A stretch of 64,000 nt of DNA from Hygrophila difformis (taxonomy: Eukaryota; Streptophyta; Magnoliopsida; Lamiales; Acanthaceae), in the NCBI GenBank assembly GCA_030278955.1, contig JAOANR010000014.1, positions 14,820,068 to 14,884,067 of the forward strand. The letters are read 5' to 3'. Positions 11,725 to 23,200 of the stretch are shown piece by piece. Under the pieces are notes generated by a model. The model had not been told where the DNA came from and made no database searches. It worked only from the letters and a program-made list of their open reading frames with translations. Both the position numbers and the translations under genes were made by a program. The first letter of the stretch is position 1. Every line of letters starts with the position of its first letter.

Positions 11725-12094
11725 GTTTTCTGCACAAAAATTCTTAGGGCAAAGAAACAAGTGAAAGACACACAGGAACAAGAAGAAACGGGAGAACGAA
11801 GAAGATGAATCGAGCAGAAATCAGGAAAGTAATGATACTGCACGAGTTCATAGGAAATAAAATAATCCTTCCCGCCAGTGATTAGACAGAGCAATCATCT
11901 CTCTGGATTTGCTCCTGGACCAGCACCATCAGTATTCCTTTGATATGACAATATTGGGTCATTCTGATGGGCTTATTATCTCTCCCCCTTAAAAATATAA
12001 TTCCTGCAGCCCAATTGTTAGTAAATAAGATACAATGAATTGGGCCAAAGAAGTCTTACAGTGTACACCATGGGGGAGAGTCCGATCCAGCATC
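11725..12094 (-). other. Spacer between Sirevirus pol and third ORF
   Basis: No coding potential was seen. It contains an internal polypurine run (GGGGGAGAGA on the minus strand, 11979-11988), similar to the terminal polypurine tract. Confidence 0.6.
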
Positions 12095-13996
12095 TCAGTC
12101 CAGGTAGCAAAGCCCAAGCTCACGCCTGAGGGCCTCAAACCTTTCACCATTTAGAGCCTTAGTAAATATGTCCGCATGTTGTTGTTCAGTCCCAACATGT
12201 GAAATGGACACGATTCCATCTTCTACCAGATCACGAATGAAATGATGTCTGATCTCGATATGCTTTGTTCGGCTATGCTGGACTGGATTTTTGGCTATGT
12301 TAATGGCACTCATGTTGTCACACAGCAGGAGCAGCTCCCTGTGATCAATGCCATAGTCTTTGATCATCTGTTTCATCCAAAGGAGTTGAGCACAACAACT
12401 TCCCGCGGCTAAGTACTCAGCTTCAGCAGTGGAGAGGGAAATTGAGCTTTGCTTCTTGCTGTACCAGCTCACAAGGTTTGTCCCAACATAAAAGCATCCT
12501 CCAGTGGTGCTTTTTCTGTCATCTGCACATCCAGCCCAGTCTGCATCACTGTAGCCAATGAGCTGCATGCTTGAGTTTTTGGAGTACCAAATTCCAAGAT
12601 CAACAGTTCCAGCCACATAGCGAATGATCCTTTTTGCAGCATGAAGATGTGATTCTTTGGGATCCGCTTGATATCTGGCGTAGACTCCTACAGCATAACT
12701 GATATCTGGCCTGCTTGCTGCAAGATATAACAAACTACCAATAATACTTCGGTATAATTTACAATCAACTGATTTACCAGAAGCATCCTTGTTCAGCTTG
12801 TCATTAGTCCCAATAGGAGTTCGAACAGCTTTGCTGGACTCCATTCCAAATCTTTTCACAAGATTTTTGGCATATTTGGACTGGTTCAGAAAAATTCCCT
12901 CTTTCTTCTGAGTAACCTGCAGACCTAAGAAATAAGTTAGTTCACCAACCAAACTCATTTCAAATTCCTTACTCATGGTACTGATGAATTCATCTTTCAG
13001 GGCTTGGGAGGTTGATCCAAACACTATGTCATCGACATATATTTGGGCTATCAGGAACCCCTTTCCTTCTCTCTTAATGAAGAGAGTCTTGTCAGCATTC
13101 CCTCGAACATATCCCTTATCAAGCAGGTAGGTTGACAAGCGATCATACCAAGCTCTTGGAGCTTGCTTAAGCCCATAAAGAGCTTTGTTCAGTTTGTAGA
13201 CATGATCTGGACAGTGAGGATCTTCAAATCCCTTTGGTTGCTCCACATAGGCTTCTTCCTTCAGCCACCCATTGAGAAATGCACTTTTGACATCCATCTG
13301 GTATAGCTTGAACTCAAATGTGCAAGCAATGGCAATCAGCAACCTTACTGCTTCAAGTCTAGCAACAGGAGCAAAGGTTTCAGAGAAATCCACTCCTTCA
13401 ACTTGTGTGTATCCTTGAGCAACAAGTCTGGCTTTGTTCCTGGTGATGTTGCCATTCTCATCAGTCTTGTTCTTGAAGATCCACTTGGTTCCAATCACAT
13501 TCACATCAGCTGGTCTCTTTACCAAGGTCCACACTTCATTCCTAGCAAACTGCTCCAGTTCCTCTTGCATGGCTAGGATCCAGTGTTCATCTCCCAGAGC
13601 TTCCTCAACCTTCTTTGGCTCTATTCTGGATGTAAAGCAGTGTAGACCTGCTAGCTCCTTGTAGTCGATCTTCTTCTTGATCCGAGTCCTTCTTCCATCA
13701 TTAAGATCACCTATCAGGTCATCTTCATCATGGTTTCTATGAACTCTCCTTGAGGGAGTAGGGGGAACAGAATTGGCTTCTGCATCAACATCACGAACTG
13801 GTGTATTCTCCTTGTTGGCAGAAGGAGATGGTTCTGAGTTGTTCATCTCAGTTTCTCCTTGACTCTTAGCAACAATAGGACCATGAGATCTGCTAGGTTT
13901 GTCATCAATAGTAACATTAGCCGATTCCACCACCTTTCTGGTGTTTGGAAGATAGACCCTGTAGGCTTTGCTTGTGGAAGAATATCCAACAAGTAT
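12095..13996 (-). CDS. Sirevirus pol, RT and RNase H part
   Basis: The reading frame continues in phase from the upstream gag-pol after one TGA codon. RT motifs include [11 protein letters not shown], the [11 protein letters not shown] block and the catalytic YVDDIVFGS. RNase H follows with [18 protein letters not shown] and [11 protein letters not shown]. It ends about 370 bp before the third ORF. The product would copy element RNA into DNA inside cytoplasmic particles. Apart from the upstream TGA I see no break. Confidence 0.93.
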   Translation of the reverse strand: MLVGYSSTSKAYRVYLPNTRKVVESANVTIDDKPSRSHGPIVAKSQGETEMNNSEPSPSANKENTPVRDVDAEANSVPPTPSRRVHRNHDEDDLIGDLNDGRRTRIKKKIDYKELAGLHCFTSRIEPKKVEEALGDEHWILAMQEELEQFARNEVWTLVKRPADVNVIGTKWIFKNKTDENGNITRNKARLVAQGYTQVEGVDFSETFAPVARLEAVRLLIAIACTFEFKLYQMDVKSAFLNGWLKEEAYVEQPKGFEDPHCPDHVYKLNKALYGLKQAPRAWYDRLSTYLLDKGYVRGNADKTLFIKREGKGFLIAQIYVDDIVFGSTSQALKDEFISTMSKEFEMSLVGELTYFLGLQVTQKKEGIFLNQSKYAKNLVKRFGMESSKAVRTPIGTNDKLNKDASGKSVDCKLYRSIIGSLLYLAASRPDISYAVGVYARYQADPKESHLHAAKRIIRYVAGTVDLGIWYSKNSSMQLIGYSDADWAGCADDRKSTTGGCFYVGTNLVSWYSKKQSSISLSTAEAEYLAAGSCCAQLLWMKQMIKDYGIDHRELLLLCDNMSAINIAKNPVQHSRTKHIEIRHHFIRDLVEDGIVSISHVGTEQQHADIFTKALNGERFEALRRELGLCYLD

Positions 13997-16900
13997 TCAT
14001 TCTTCACTCTTTTCTCGAAACTTTCCAAGGTTGTCCCTGTCATTGAGAACAAAACAAGTACTACCAAAAGTATGAAAATAAGAGATAGTGGTCTTTTTAC
14101 CCTTCCAGAGTTCATAGGGAGTCTTCTGATGCTTGGGTCTCAAGTGGACTCTGTTTGAGATGTAACAGGCAGTATGAACAGCTTCAGCCCACAAGAATTG
14201 AGGAATATCCTTTGAGTTCAACATTACCCTGGCCATCTCTTGAATGGTTCGATTCTTCCTTTCCACCACTCCATTCTGTTGAGGTGTTCTTGGAGCTGAA
14301 AATTCATGTTTGATTCCAAGTTCACTGCAGAACTCCTCAAAGGCATGACTCTCAAATTCTCCTCCTTGGTCACTTCTGATCCTCTTGATTTTGCATTCCT
14401 TTTCAGTGATCAACTGCTTGCTAAGCTTGATGAAGGCTTTGAGAGCCTCACTCTTTTCCCTAAGAAAAGAAACCCAAGTATATCTAGAATAGTCATCGAC
14501 ACAAACTAGAACATATTGCTTACCACCAAGACTTTTGACTTCTGTAGGACCAAACAGATCCATGTGGATGAGTTCAAGGCATCGGACTGAACCAGACTGG
14601 TCAATGGACTGGTGAGAAGTCCTGTGTTGCTTGTTCTTTATGCAGTCACTGCACGTGCCGGCATCATCTTTCCTCAAGATAGGCAAGCCTTTAACACCTC
14701 CTCTCCTGCTTAACTTAATCAGATCCTTGAAGTTCAAGTGACCCAACCTTTCATGCCACAGGTGGGTTTCTGATGTACCTGCACTGTTAGTCAATAAGCA
14801 AGATTGTGACAACATATAACAATCATTCTTTGACCTGTATCCTTTGAAGATGCATTCTCGTTTGGCATTGAGCACTTCACAGCATTCATCATCAAAGAGC
14901 ACTTTGAGCTTGTTGTCACAGAGGTGACTGATGCTAATTAGATTAGCACATAGTCCTTCAACATGATAAACAGTCTTGAGGGCAGGGAAGCCTTCCTCAG
15001 CTATGGATCCTAAGCCAACGACCTTTCCTTTCTTGCCATCACCAAAAACAACATGACCTCCATCAATCTCTTGGTAATTGGTGAGAAGTTCTTTCGACCC
15101 AGTCATGTGTCTAGAACATCCACTGTCAAAATACCAACTTGACTTCTTTCCTGACTTGGAGGCGGTGTGAAATGCCACATTGCATATCATCTTCAATTTG
15201 GCTTTCCATTCTCTTCTAGCAAAGAACTTCTTCAACCTTTCATCTGGCCAGAACATAGGCTTTCCAGACATGGCATCTCGGGCAAGAAGTCTGCATGATT
15301 TGGTCATGTGACCATAGGACCTGCAGTAATCACATTCCAAGGACTCCCCTCCAGAGTTGTGATTTCTGCTCTTCTTTCTCCTAGGTGTCTTGCTAGTGCT
15401 GGCTCCCTTAGGAGAGTTGTCTGAGGAGCTCCTATCATCAGATGAGCTGCAACCCTCTTTAACAAAGACCCTTTGAGTAGAAGTGGTGCATCCTCTCACA
15501 TAGCCTATTCCTCTTCGGTCTCCATGGGCTTTAGAAGTGGCAATGATCTCCTGAAGAACATATTTCCCTTTGTTTAATCTGCTTGTCAATTCCTCTGACT
15601 TTGTGACCTTGGCAGAAAGTTCCTGGACTTGATTGGATAGCTCCGTCACTTGGAGTTGAAGATTATCCTTCTGGCAGTTGAGATTAGTGACTTGATCAAC
15701 AAGTGCACCATTGACAGTAGTGAGATTGTGAACCTTCTCAGATAGTTCGATCACTTCTTGTTGGAAGTTATCTCTCTCAGCACTGAGCTGTTCTACTTGC
15801 TCTGTGAGTTCCCTCTTAGAGGTCATGAGTTCACCAGCTTGGACTGCTAACTCATCCACAGTAACAGATAGGTCCCTGTGAGAAGGTTCCAAATAAGCAA
15901 CTAGGTATTCCAGTTCATCTCGTCTCTTTTCTGCATCCTTGAGTTGGCTCCATTGAGAAAAGTGTTCATCCTTGTAGGTGTTGAGCTCCTGAAGGTATTT
16001 CCTTGCTTCTTCTCCTTGTACATAATATTTGGCCACCAGCTCATCCAGTTCATTGTTGAGAAAGGTGATCTCCTGTCTGCTTACCACAAGGTCGAGAAGA
16101 GCCCCATCCAGTTCATCACAAGTTTGTTCCAGTCTGAAACTGGCCTCATCATACATGTTTCCAAGAGTTTCAATTTCAAGGTCATAATCCCTGAAAGGAG
16201 AGACAGAAGCTTCATCAGTAATAATAGTATTGACATGGGATGAAGAATTACCTGAGGCAGATACTGATTCAGACTCAGACTCAGAATCCCATGACCCTAC
16301 GAAGGCAACTCCATCTCCTCCTTCATCATCACTGGATTCCACAACATCCTCATCACTGAACGTGGCACAGTAGTTCTTCTTGACTTCAGGAGACTTGCTT
16401 CTGAGGTTGGCACAGTCAGCCCTCACATGACCAAAACCTTTGCATTCGAAGCATTGAGGACCTTTGGGTTCAGAGGATTCCTTGGAGTGCTTCTTGACAG
16501 GTTTCTCAGACCTCCTTCTTTCTGACCCTCTGCTAGAAGAGCTGTCACCCCTTTTGCTTCCAAACTGCTTGGTTTTCTTATCTCTGAGGAAGCGAGCCAA
16601 TTTCTTGGTTAGAAGTGCCAAATCTTCTTCATCTAGATCCTCAGATTCAGCATCATGGATTGGACTAGATTCCTTGCCAGAGGATGAGCTCAGAGGTTTA
16701 GTTTCCACCTTGAAAGCTGTGGATTTTCCTTTGAACTTCTTGCAATGAGTCATTTCCCAAGACTGTAGGATCCCCATAAGTTCATCAACACTCATGGTTG
16801 AAAAATTTGCTTGGAGCTCTAGGGCAGCTATCTTGGGGTAGAACCTCTCCGGAAGTGTACCTACAATCTTAGATACTATCTCCTCAGTGGAGTAGGTTTT

Positions 16901-17371
16901 ACCAAGCTGTTGTGCTTGGTTGGTTAGAGTACGAATCCTACCAAAAAAGCTATTCACAGACTCATGCTCATCCATACTAATTTTATGAAATTCAGCATCA
17001 AGAGAAATGAGTTTAGATTTCCTTACAGTGGTGGTTCCCTCATAAGAGTTTACCAATATTTCCCAAGCCTCAAATGCTGTGGTGCAGTTGGAAATGAGGA
17101 AGTATTGATCATCTGACACAGCACTGAATAGAGCATGGAGAGCTTTGGAGTTCATGTTAGACAAATTCTTCTCCTTTGCTGTCCACTCATTCAAGTCTTT
17201 AGGCTTGGTAGTACCATCAGCAGTGACAGTGGGAGCTTCATATTTGACAAGAACAGCATTCCAGGCCAAATCATCGATGGACATCAGGAATGACCGCATC
17301 TTGTTCTTCCAGAAGGCAAAGTTAGTCCCATCGAGAAGAGGAGGCTGAGTGTAGTTCCATCTTTGACTCAT
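13997..17371 (-). CDS. Sirevirus gag-protease-integrase, ended by an in-frame TGA
   Basis: 1124 residues. The N-terminus has the Copia gag fold (WKNKMRSFLMS, FEAWEILVNSYEG). Two CCHC zinc knuckles are visible (CFECKGFGHVRADC near residue 305; CDYCRSYGHMTKSC near 675). Between them is a long coiled coil rich in Glu, Leu and Val. The aspartic protease motif is YFDSGCSRHM (about 745). Integrase has the HLWHERLGHL and CSDCIKNKQ zinc site and DD35E residues in MDLFGP, SDQGGEF and the NGVVERKNRT block. The frame stops at TGA (13997-13999) between integrase and RT. RT continues in the same frame. One substitution would explain the stop. Confidence 0.93.
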   Translation of the reverse strand: MSQRWNYTQPPLLDGTNFAFWKNKMRSFLMSIDDLAWNAVLVKYEAPTVTADGTTKPKDLNEWTAKEKNLSNMNSKALHALFSAVSDDQYFLISNCTTAFEAWEILVNSYEGTTTVRKSKLISLDAEFHKISMDEHESVNSFFGRIRTLTNQAQQLGKTYSTEEIVSKIVGTLPERFYPKIAALELQANFSTMSVDELMGILQSWEMTHCKKFKGKSTAFKVETKPLSSSSGKESSPIHDAESEDLDEEDLALLTKKLARFLRDKKTKQFGSKRGDSSSSRGSERRRSEKPVKKHSKESSEPKGPQCFECKGFGHVRADCANLRSKSPEVKKNYCATFSDEDVVESSDDEGGDGVAFVGSWDSESESESVSASGNSSSHVNTIITDEASVSPFRDYDLEIETLGNMYDEASFRLEQTCDELDGALLDLVVSRQEITFLNNELDELVAKYYVQGEEARKYLQELNTYKDEHFSQWSQLKDAEKRRDELEYLVAYLEPSHRDLSVTVDELAVQAGELMTSKRELTEQVEQLSAERDNFQQEVIELSEKVHNLTTVNGALVDQVTNLNCQKDNLQLQVTELSNQVQELSAKVTKSEELTSRLNKGKYVLQEIIATSKAHGDRRGIGYVRGCTTSTQRVFVKEGCSSSDDRSSSDNSPKGASTSKTPRRKKSRNHNSGGESLECDYCRSYGHMTKSCRLLARDAMSGKPMFWPDERLKKFFARREWKAKLKMICNVAFHTASKSGKKSSWYFDSGCSRHMTGSKELLTNYQEIDGGHVVFGDGKKGKVVGLGSIAEEGFPALKTVYHVEGLCANLISISHLCDNKLKVLFDDECCEVLNAKRECIFKGYRSKNDCYMLSQSCLLTNSAGTSETHLWHERLGHLNFKDLIKLSRRGGVKGLPILRKDDAGTCSDCIKNKQHRTSHQSIDQSGSVRCLELIHMDLFGPTEVKSLGGKQYVLVCVDDYSRYTWVSFLREKSEALKAFIKLSKQLITEKECKIKRIRSDQGGEFESHAFEEFCSELGIKHEFSAPRTPQQNGVVERKNRTIQEMARVMLNSKDIPQFLWAEAVHTACYISNRVHLRPKHQKTPYELWKGKKTTISYFHTFGSTCFVLNDRDNLGKFREKSEE

Positions 17372-17404
17372 CTTGCTTCAACAGATCTCTCTCGCAAGAG
17401 TGTG

Positions 17405-17418
17405 GCTCTGATACCACT
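17405..17418 (-). promoter_or_regulatory. Sirevirus primer-binding site
   Basis: On the minus strand TGGTATCAGAGCC follows the 5' LTR after a short AG spacer. It complements the 3' end of plant initiator tRNA-Met. Confidence 0.9.
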
Positions 17419-18394
17419 TGTTAGGTCCACTGGGTTAAGCAAGTGAGTGACTTTGTGCAGTGGTTCACTGAGAGTGTCTGAACACCAACAATGAACAACC
17501 AGATTTCTGTATCGAGTGTAATAAAATGCACAGCGGAATAAAACAAGCACAAAGTAAATAAACAACACAAGAGTTGTTGACCCAGTTCGGCCTTCGGCCT
17601 ACGTCTGGGGGATACCAATCCAGGAGATTATTTCACTATGTGTTATCAACTATGGTTTACAACCACACACAATAGATGAAATAACTTTGAATGCCTTCAC
17701 TCCAAACTTCAGGCAGATAGTTGTGATGACCAGCCTCCTTCCCAGATCTGGTATAGGCTTCCCACCTATTTCAACTCCCCAAAGCAACCACTTTTAGTTT
17801 CCCCTGAAGTAGCCTGTGAAGCAGACCTCCTTTGTTGTATGAGCGATTGAGTTGTTGTAATTTCTCCTCTTTCCGCCTCAGGAACTCTCCTTTGATGTAT
17901 CTCCGATTCAGGACTGAACAGAGAACTGATAGATATCAACAAGAGTGCTCAAGGCTCGGTCGATCTTCCAGCAGTAGATGAATTGCTTCTGCACACAGGG
18001 CTGGAGATCGATATTACTTCTCAACAATAGTTTCCGAGAGCTCTAGAGAGTTTCAGAGTTGTTTCGCAATGAGGGTGAAGAGAAGTGTTTGAATCCAAGC
18101 CTCCAAAACTCTTCTTATGCAGTGAGCTCTGACCATTCAAACGGCCTGTTGCTAAATGGGGAAAGAGCCGTTGTGATTAGCCCAAAATCTGGCTGATTGA
18201 TCTTTCCCTAATTCAGGAGGGATTCCTGCAATCAAACATTAGTATATATCCCCCTGATTAGGAAAGATCCGTTGAGTCCAAATCCAGTCTCTAAGGAAAG
18301 TTCTTCTGTTCACACACGAAGACTGGTGCTGTGGATGTTCTTCTAAGGTGTTCAATCATCGGCTGTGAACTCCTTTCAAAACCTTGACTCAACA
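17419..18394 (-). repeat. Sirevirus 5' LTR
   Basis: Same length as the other LTR (976 bp). The substitutions I noted fall near 17505, 17744, 17794, 17883 and 18251. GATATATACT on the minus strand (near 18245) is a possible TATA box. Confidence 0.95.
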
Positions 18395-18551
18395 TGATCA
18401 ACTTTTTTTCTATTATTGTCGTTTACAAGATTGGAATATATAAAATAAGATTTTTTTGCTTCTTGGCTTCCTTATATTATTACATTACATTCCTTGTAAT
18501 AGTTAAGGCAGGGTTTCAGATCATCAGTGATCTTAACTATTGGAGACATCC

Positions 18552-18889
18552 TGTTTGGGGTATCCCACATCGATTATAATGGTTCCCCTTCACTACCTTA
18601 TATGGTTTGGAACAACTCTACCTATTACCAATTGGTTTTAGGTGTGAGCCTCCTATCCATAAAATCTCTACATGGTATCAGAGCTATGGTAGCCCGGGTT
18701 GGGTATATTTGATCCTGAATTTAAATTTAAATTTGATTTCGAGATGATATTATCTCGAGGGGAGGGTGTTGGGGTATCCCACATCGGTTATATTAATGGT
18801 TCCCCTTTACTACCTTATATAGTTTGGAGCAACTCTACCTATCACCAATTGATTTTAGGTGTGAGCCTCCCATCCATAAAATCTCTACA
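18552..18889 (+). mobile_element. TRIM (miniature LTR retrotransposon)
   Basis: Two direct repeats of about 122 bp (18552-18672 and 18767-18889) begin TGTTTGGGGTATCCCACATC or TGTTGGGGTATCCCACATCG and end TCTCTACA. Immediately after the first comes TGGTATCAGAGCTATGGT, a tRNA-Met primer-binding site. Immediately before the second comes the purine run GAGGGGAGGG. The 94-bp interior has no coding capacity. Flanks CATCC and CAACC may be a decayed 5-bp target duplication. Confidence 0.88.
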
Positions 18890-19568
18890 CAACCACTTCT
18901 AAACAGTGACAACGGTGATCGTTTTTTACTATGATGAATGCAAGTTGAAGTGTTGAATTGCCACTACAAAATACTGAATTGTTACTAAAAAAGTGTTGAA
19001 TTTATATTGTCAACATTAATTAGTTAATGTTAGATATATTTATTTAGCACTTTTGATTGAATACTCAACACTTATATAAATAAAAATTCAATACTCCATC
19101 AAATATTGTATGAACATATTTCGAGACAACGTACTGTGAACAATCTAGTAATTGAAATAAGAGAGTAATAATTTCTCGATCATAAATTATTAACCTTGGC
19201 CTTTAGTCGACTCTATTGGTACTCTCTACGCAGAACAACCACTCAAATAGTCCTCCATACGTGGTTAATTGTAAATTTAGTCCTTTAAATTAGTTAGTTA
19301 TCAAAAACATCCTTCTTCAAGTATATAATAATATATATAACCGATGTGATTCGTTGACCCTTTAATTAGAATAATGAGATGATGTGTCAAAGATTAAAGG
19401 TAAAGGTTTAATCTGATTAAGGGTCTAATTCGAAATCAATTGGTTGAATTAATATAATTGGATGAAGTTTTTTTTTTTTTTTTTTTTTGGGGTGAATATT
19501 TGGATGATGTTTTTGATAATTAGCAAATTTAATGAACTAAATTGATTGGATTGCCAGTGGTACATAGA
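18890..19568. other. AT-rich intergenic stretch between two retroelements
   Basis: No gene was seen. A poly-T run lies at 19470-19488. Part of the original CAX upstream region should lie here or just to the left. Confidence 0.5.
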
Positions 19569-19573
19569 GGAAG

Positions 19574-20277
19574 TGTTGGGAAAAATAGTGAATAGTGCGG
19601 AACCTGTGGGATCACCAGAAATACCAAAACAATACCAATATCCAAAACAGTATATCCCCTGTGTGCCAAATAAATTTCCAACAGATGCGATCAAGCCAAC
19701 AACACCAAATCAACCAAAGCAACTATAAAGCAGTAAATCGACACCAAGATTTATACGTGGAAAACCCTTCAAAAAGAAGGTAAAAACCACGGGCCAGTCG
19801 CCACCATCTCAAATCTCCACTATATCAAATAATGGGTACACCAATGTTTCTCTCTAGCATATGCCTAGAGGTTCACCAACAATCATCAAGATTTTCACTA
19901 ATCTTGGCTAATCAAGAATCATCACAGTAGGCAGAGGATTCCCAAAAAGAAATATACTTCTAGAATACAATTCTAGGCTAAGAGCAAGAGAGGTGTAAGA
20001 GAAAAGGATTTCACCAAAGATATAAACTTTTCTGCCGGAGAGATTGAAGGATCGGTGCTCTCTTCTTCTCCCTTTTCTTCTTTCTCTTTTCCTTCTCTGT
20101 TTTCCGTTCTGCTTTCTGTGTTCTTATCTCTATCTCAATAATTGAGACTTGCTGACTACTTTACTCGGCTGCATAGGTAAGTGGGTTTTCTTTTCTTTTT
20201 TTTTTAATGTTTTTCTACTGCAACTAGGCCACTAAGGCCTTACTCTTGGTCTAGCTCATTAATGAGCAGACCTAACA
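19574..20277 (-). repeat. Tnt1-like element 3' LTR
   Basis: 704 bp, ends TGTTGGG and CTAACA. It contains a pyrimidine-rich block (CTTCTTCTCCC and similar, about 20060-20100). Confidence 0.93.
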
Positions 20278-20293
20278 ATTCTCCCCCGTCTGC

Positions 20294-23200
20294 TCATTTT
20301 CTGGGCTCTACCAAGCCCGCTCCTCGCCTACATGCTTCGAACTTCTCTTTCGGTAAAGACTTTGTGAACATGTCTGCTGAATTCTCACTTGTGTGGATCT
20401 TCTCCAAACTCAACTGTTTGTCCTCAAGCACATCACGAATCCAATGATACCTGTAATCAATATGCTTGGATCTCGAATGGAAACTCGAATTCTTAGATAG
20501 ATGGATTGCACTCTGACTGTCACTGTAAACAATCCACTTCTCTTGTTCAAGACCGAGTTCTTCCAACAATTTCTTCATCCACAAAGCTTCTTTGCAAGCT
20601 TCTGTGATGGCAATGTATTCAGCTTCAGTACTAGACAAAGCAACACACTTTTGCAATCTTGATTGCCAAGAAACGGCTCCCCCTGCAAAAGTCATCAAGA
20701 ACCCCGACGTGGACTTCCTGGAATCGACATCACCTGCCATATCTGAATCTGTATATCCAACCAAAATAGGCTCATTAGTACCAAAGCATAAACATACACT
20801 GGAAGTACCTCTCAAATATCTGAGAATCCATTTCACTGCAGCCCAATGCTCTTTTCCGGGATTAGAGAGAAACCGACTCACTACTCCAACTGCATGAGCT
20901 ATATCTGGTCTTGTGCAGACCATAGCATACATCAAGCTTCCAACTGCTGATGCATAAGGAACTTTGCTCATCTCTTCTTTTTCTTTCTTACTTGTAGGAC
21001 ACTGTTTAACTGAAAGTTTGAAGTGACTTGCAAGTGGAGAAGACACTGCCTTTGCCTTGCTCATGTTGAACCTCTCAAGCACAGTCTCAACATAACGTTC
21101 CTGAGATAGCCAAAGTTTACCCTTCTTCCTGTCGTGGGTTATTTTCATGCCAAGTATCTGTTTAGCAGAGCCTAAGTCTTTCATTGCAAAAGACTTATCC
21201 AATTCTCTCTTCAACTTCTCAATCTTGCTAGCATCATGGCCAACAATCAACATATCATCTACATATAGCAGTAGGATAATGTAATCATCATCAGAATACC
21301 TCTTCACAAACACACAATGATCAGATAGTGTTCTGGTATACCCTTGACCCATCATAAATGAATTGAACTTCTTGTACCATTGCCTCGGAGCTTGTTTCAA
21401 TCCATACAAGCTCTTCTTAAGCTTACAAACCATGTTCTTTTTGTCTTTGACTTCAAAACCTTGAGGTTGTTCCATGTAGATTTCCTCCTCTAGATCACCA
21501 TGAAGGAATGCAGTTTTCACATCAAGTTGCTCAATTTCCAAATTCAAACGGGCAGCCAGACCAAGAACAACTCTGATGGAGCTCATCTTCACAACTGGAG
21601 AAAATATTTCTTCAAAGTCAACACCTTTCTTTTGACCAAAACCTTTCACAACCAACCTTGCTTTGTACCTTGGTTGTGAGCTATTTTCTGAAGTCTTCAA
21701 CCTGTAAACCCATCTATTCTTGAGTGCTTTCTTACCCTCTGGTAATTTTACCAATTCATAAGTCTGATTATCTTTTAAAGATTTCATCTCATCTTGCATA
21801 GCTTTCAACCACTCATTCTTGGCTTCATGACCAATGGCTTCTTCATAGCTTTCAGGTTCATTTCCATCTGTAAGCATCACATACTCATTGGTGTTATATC
21901 TCTTTGATGGTTGGCGCTCTCTGGTGGATCTCCTCAAAACTGGCTCAACTGGCACTGGTAGTTGTGGTAATTCTCCAACTGGATCAACATCAGCTGTAGG
22001 TTCTTCATCAACATCATCACCAACCTCTGGTTGTACGTCTCCCCCGTGATCATGACCTATTAAGGGAGAAGGAATTGGATCCAATCTGACTGGAATTTCT
22101 GCAAAGGAACTGGGACTCTTATCTTTGCTGACATCATCCCCAAACTGATCTTCAAGAAATACAACATCTCTGCTTCTCACAATTTTCTTGTTCACTGGAT
22201 CCCATAACCTGTAACCAAGTTCTTCATGACCATAACCCAAGAAGATGCATTCTTTGGCCTTATCATCAAGCTTCGACCTCTCATCTTTCGGAACATGAAC
22301 AAATGCTCTGCAGCCAAACACTCTCAAGTAGTCATAGGAAACATCTTTCCCACTCCAAACTCTGTTGGGAACATCACCATCAAGAGCAGTGCTTGGAGAA
22401 AGATTAATCAAATCAACTGCAGTCCGCATAGCTTCCCCCCAAAAGCTTTTGGGAAGCTTTGCATTCGAAAGCATACACCTAATCCTTTCCTCAATTGTCC
22501 TGTTCATCCTTTCAGCAACACCATTCAGTTGTGGTGTCTTCGCTGGAGTCTTCTCAAGCCTGATACCATAAGTTCTGCAATAACTCTCAAACGGCCCTCT
22601 GTATTCACCACCATTATCTGCTCTGAGTGCCTTCAGCTTCTTTCCTGTTTCCCTTTCAACCCTGACATAAAACTCCTTGAAGACATCAAAAACCTGATCC
22701 TTGGTTTTCAAAGCAGTGGCCCACAGTTTCCTTGAGTGGTCATCAATAAATGTAACAAAGTAGACAGCACCTCCAAGAGATTTATCTCGCATAAAACAAA
22801 CATCAGTATGAATCAAATCAAGTACACCAGACTTTCTATGTGGAGGATAAGTATGGAATGAAACTCTATGTGCTTTACCAGCAATACAATCAAGACAAAT
22901 TTTCAGAGATGTACCTTGCAAATTCGGTAGAAATTGCTTCCTTGAGAGAGTCTGCAAGCTCTTCTCACTCACATGGCCAAGTCTCTTGTGCCAAAGGTCA
23001 ATGCTGACACCTTTCTGAACAACATTTGTCTCTCCTTTGCATATCTTTGCTTGCATAACATAGAGTGTGCTCACTTTATTTCCTTTTGCAACTATCAAAG
23101 ACCCTTTGGTGAGCTTCCATTTACTTTCACCTAAGTAGTTGCAGAAACCATCATCATCTAACTTTCCAGCTGAGATCAAATTGAGACGAATATCTGGAAC

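Larger units (their letters stand above)
7923..18394 (-). mobile_element. Sirevirus-type Ty1/Copia LTR retrotransposon, full length
   Basis: Two 976-bp LTRs bound a 10,472-bp element flanked by a perfect 5-bp target duplication, TGATC (7918-7922 and 18395-18399). Directly inside the right LTR, on the minus strand, is TGGTATCAGAGCC, the primer-binding site for initiator tRNA-Met. Inside the left LTR is a polypurine tract (AAAAAGGGGGAGAT). The domain order is gag, protease, integrase, RT, RNase H, then a further large ORF. That order with a third ORF before the 3' LTR is typical of the SIRE/Maximus lineage. By eye the LTRs differ at about five bases, so the insertion is recent. Confidence 0.95.
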
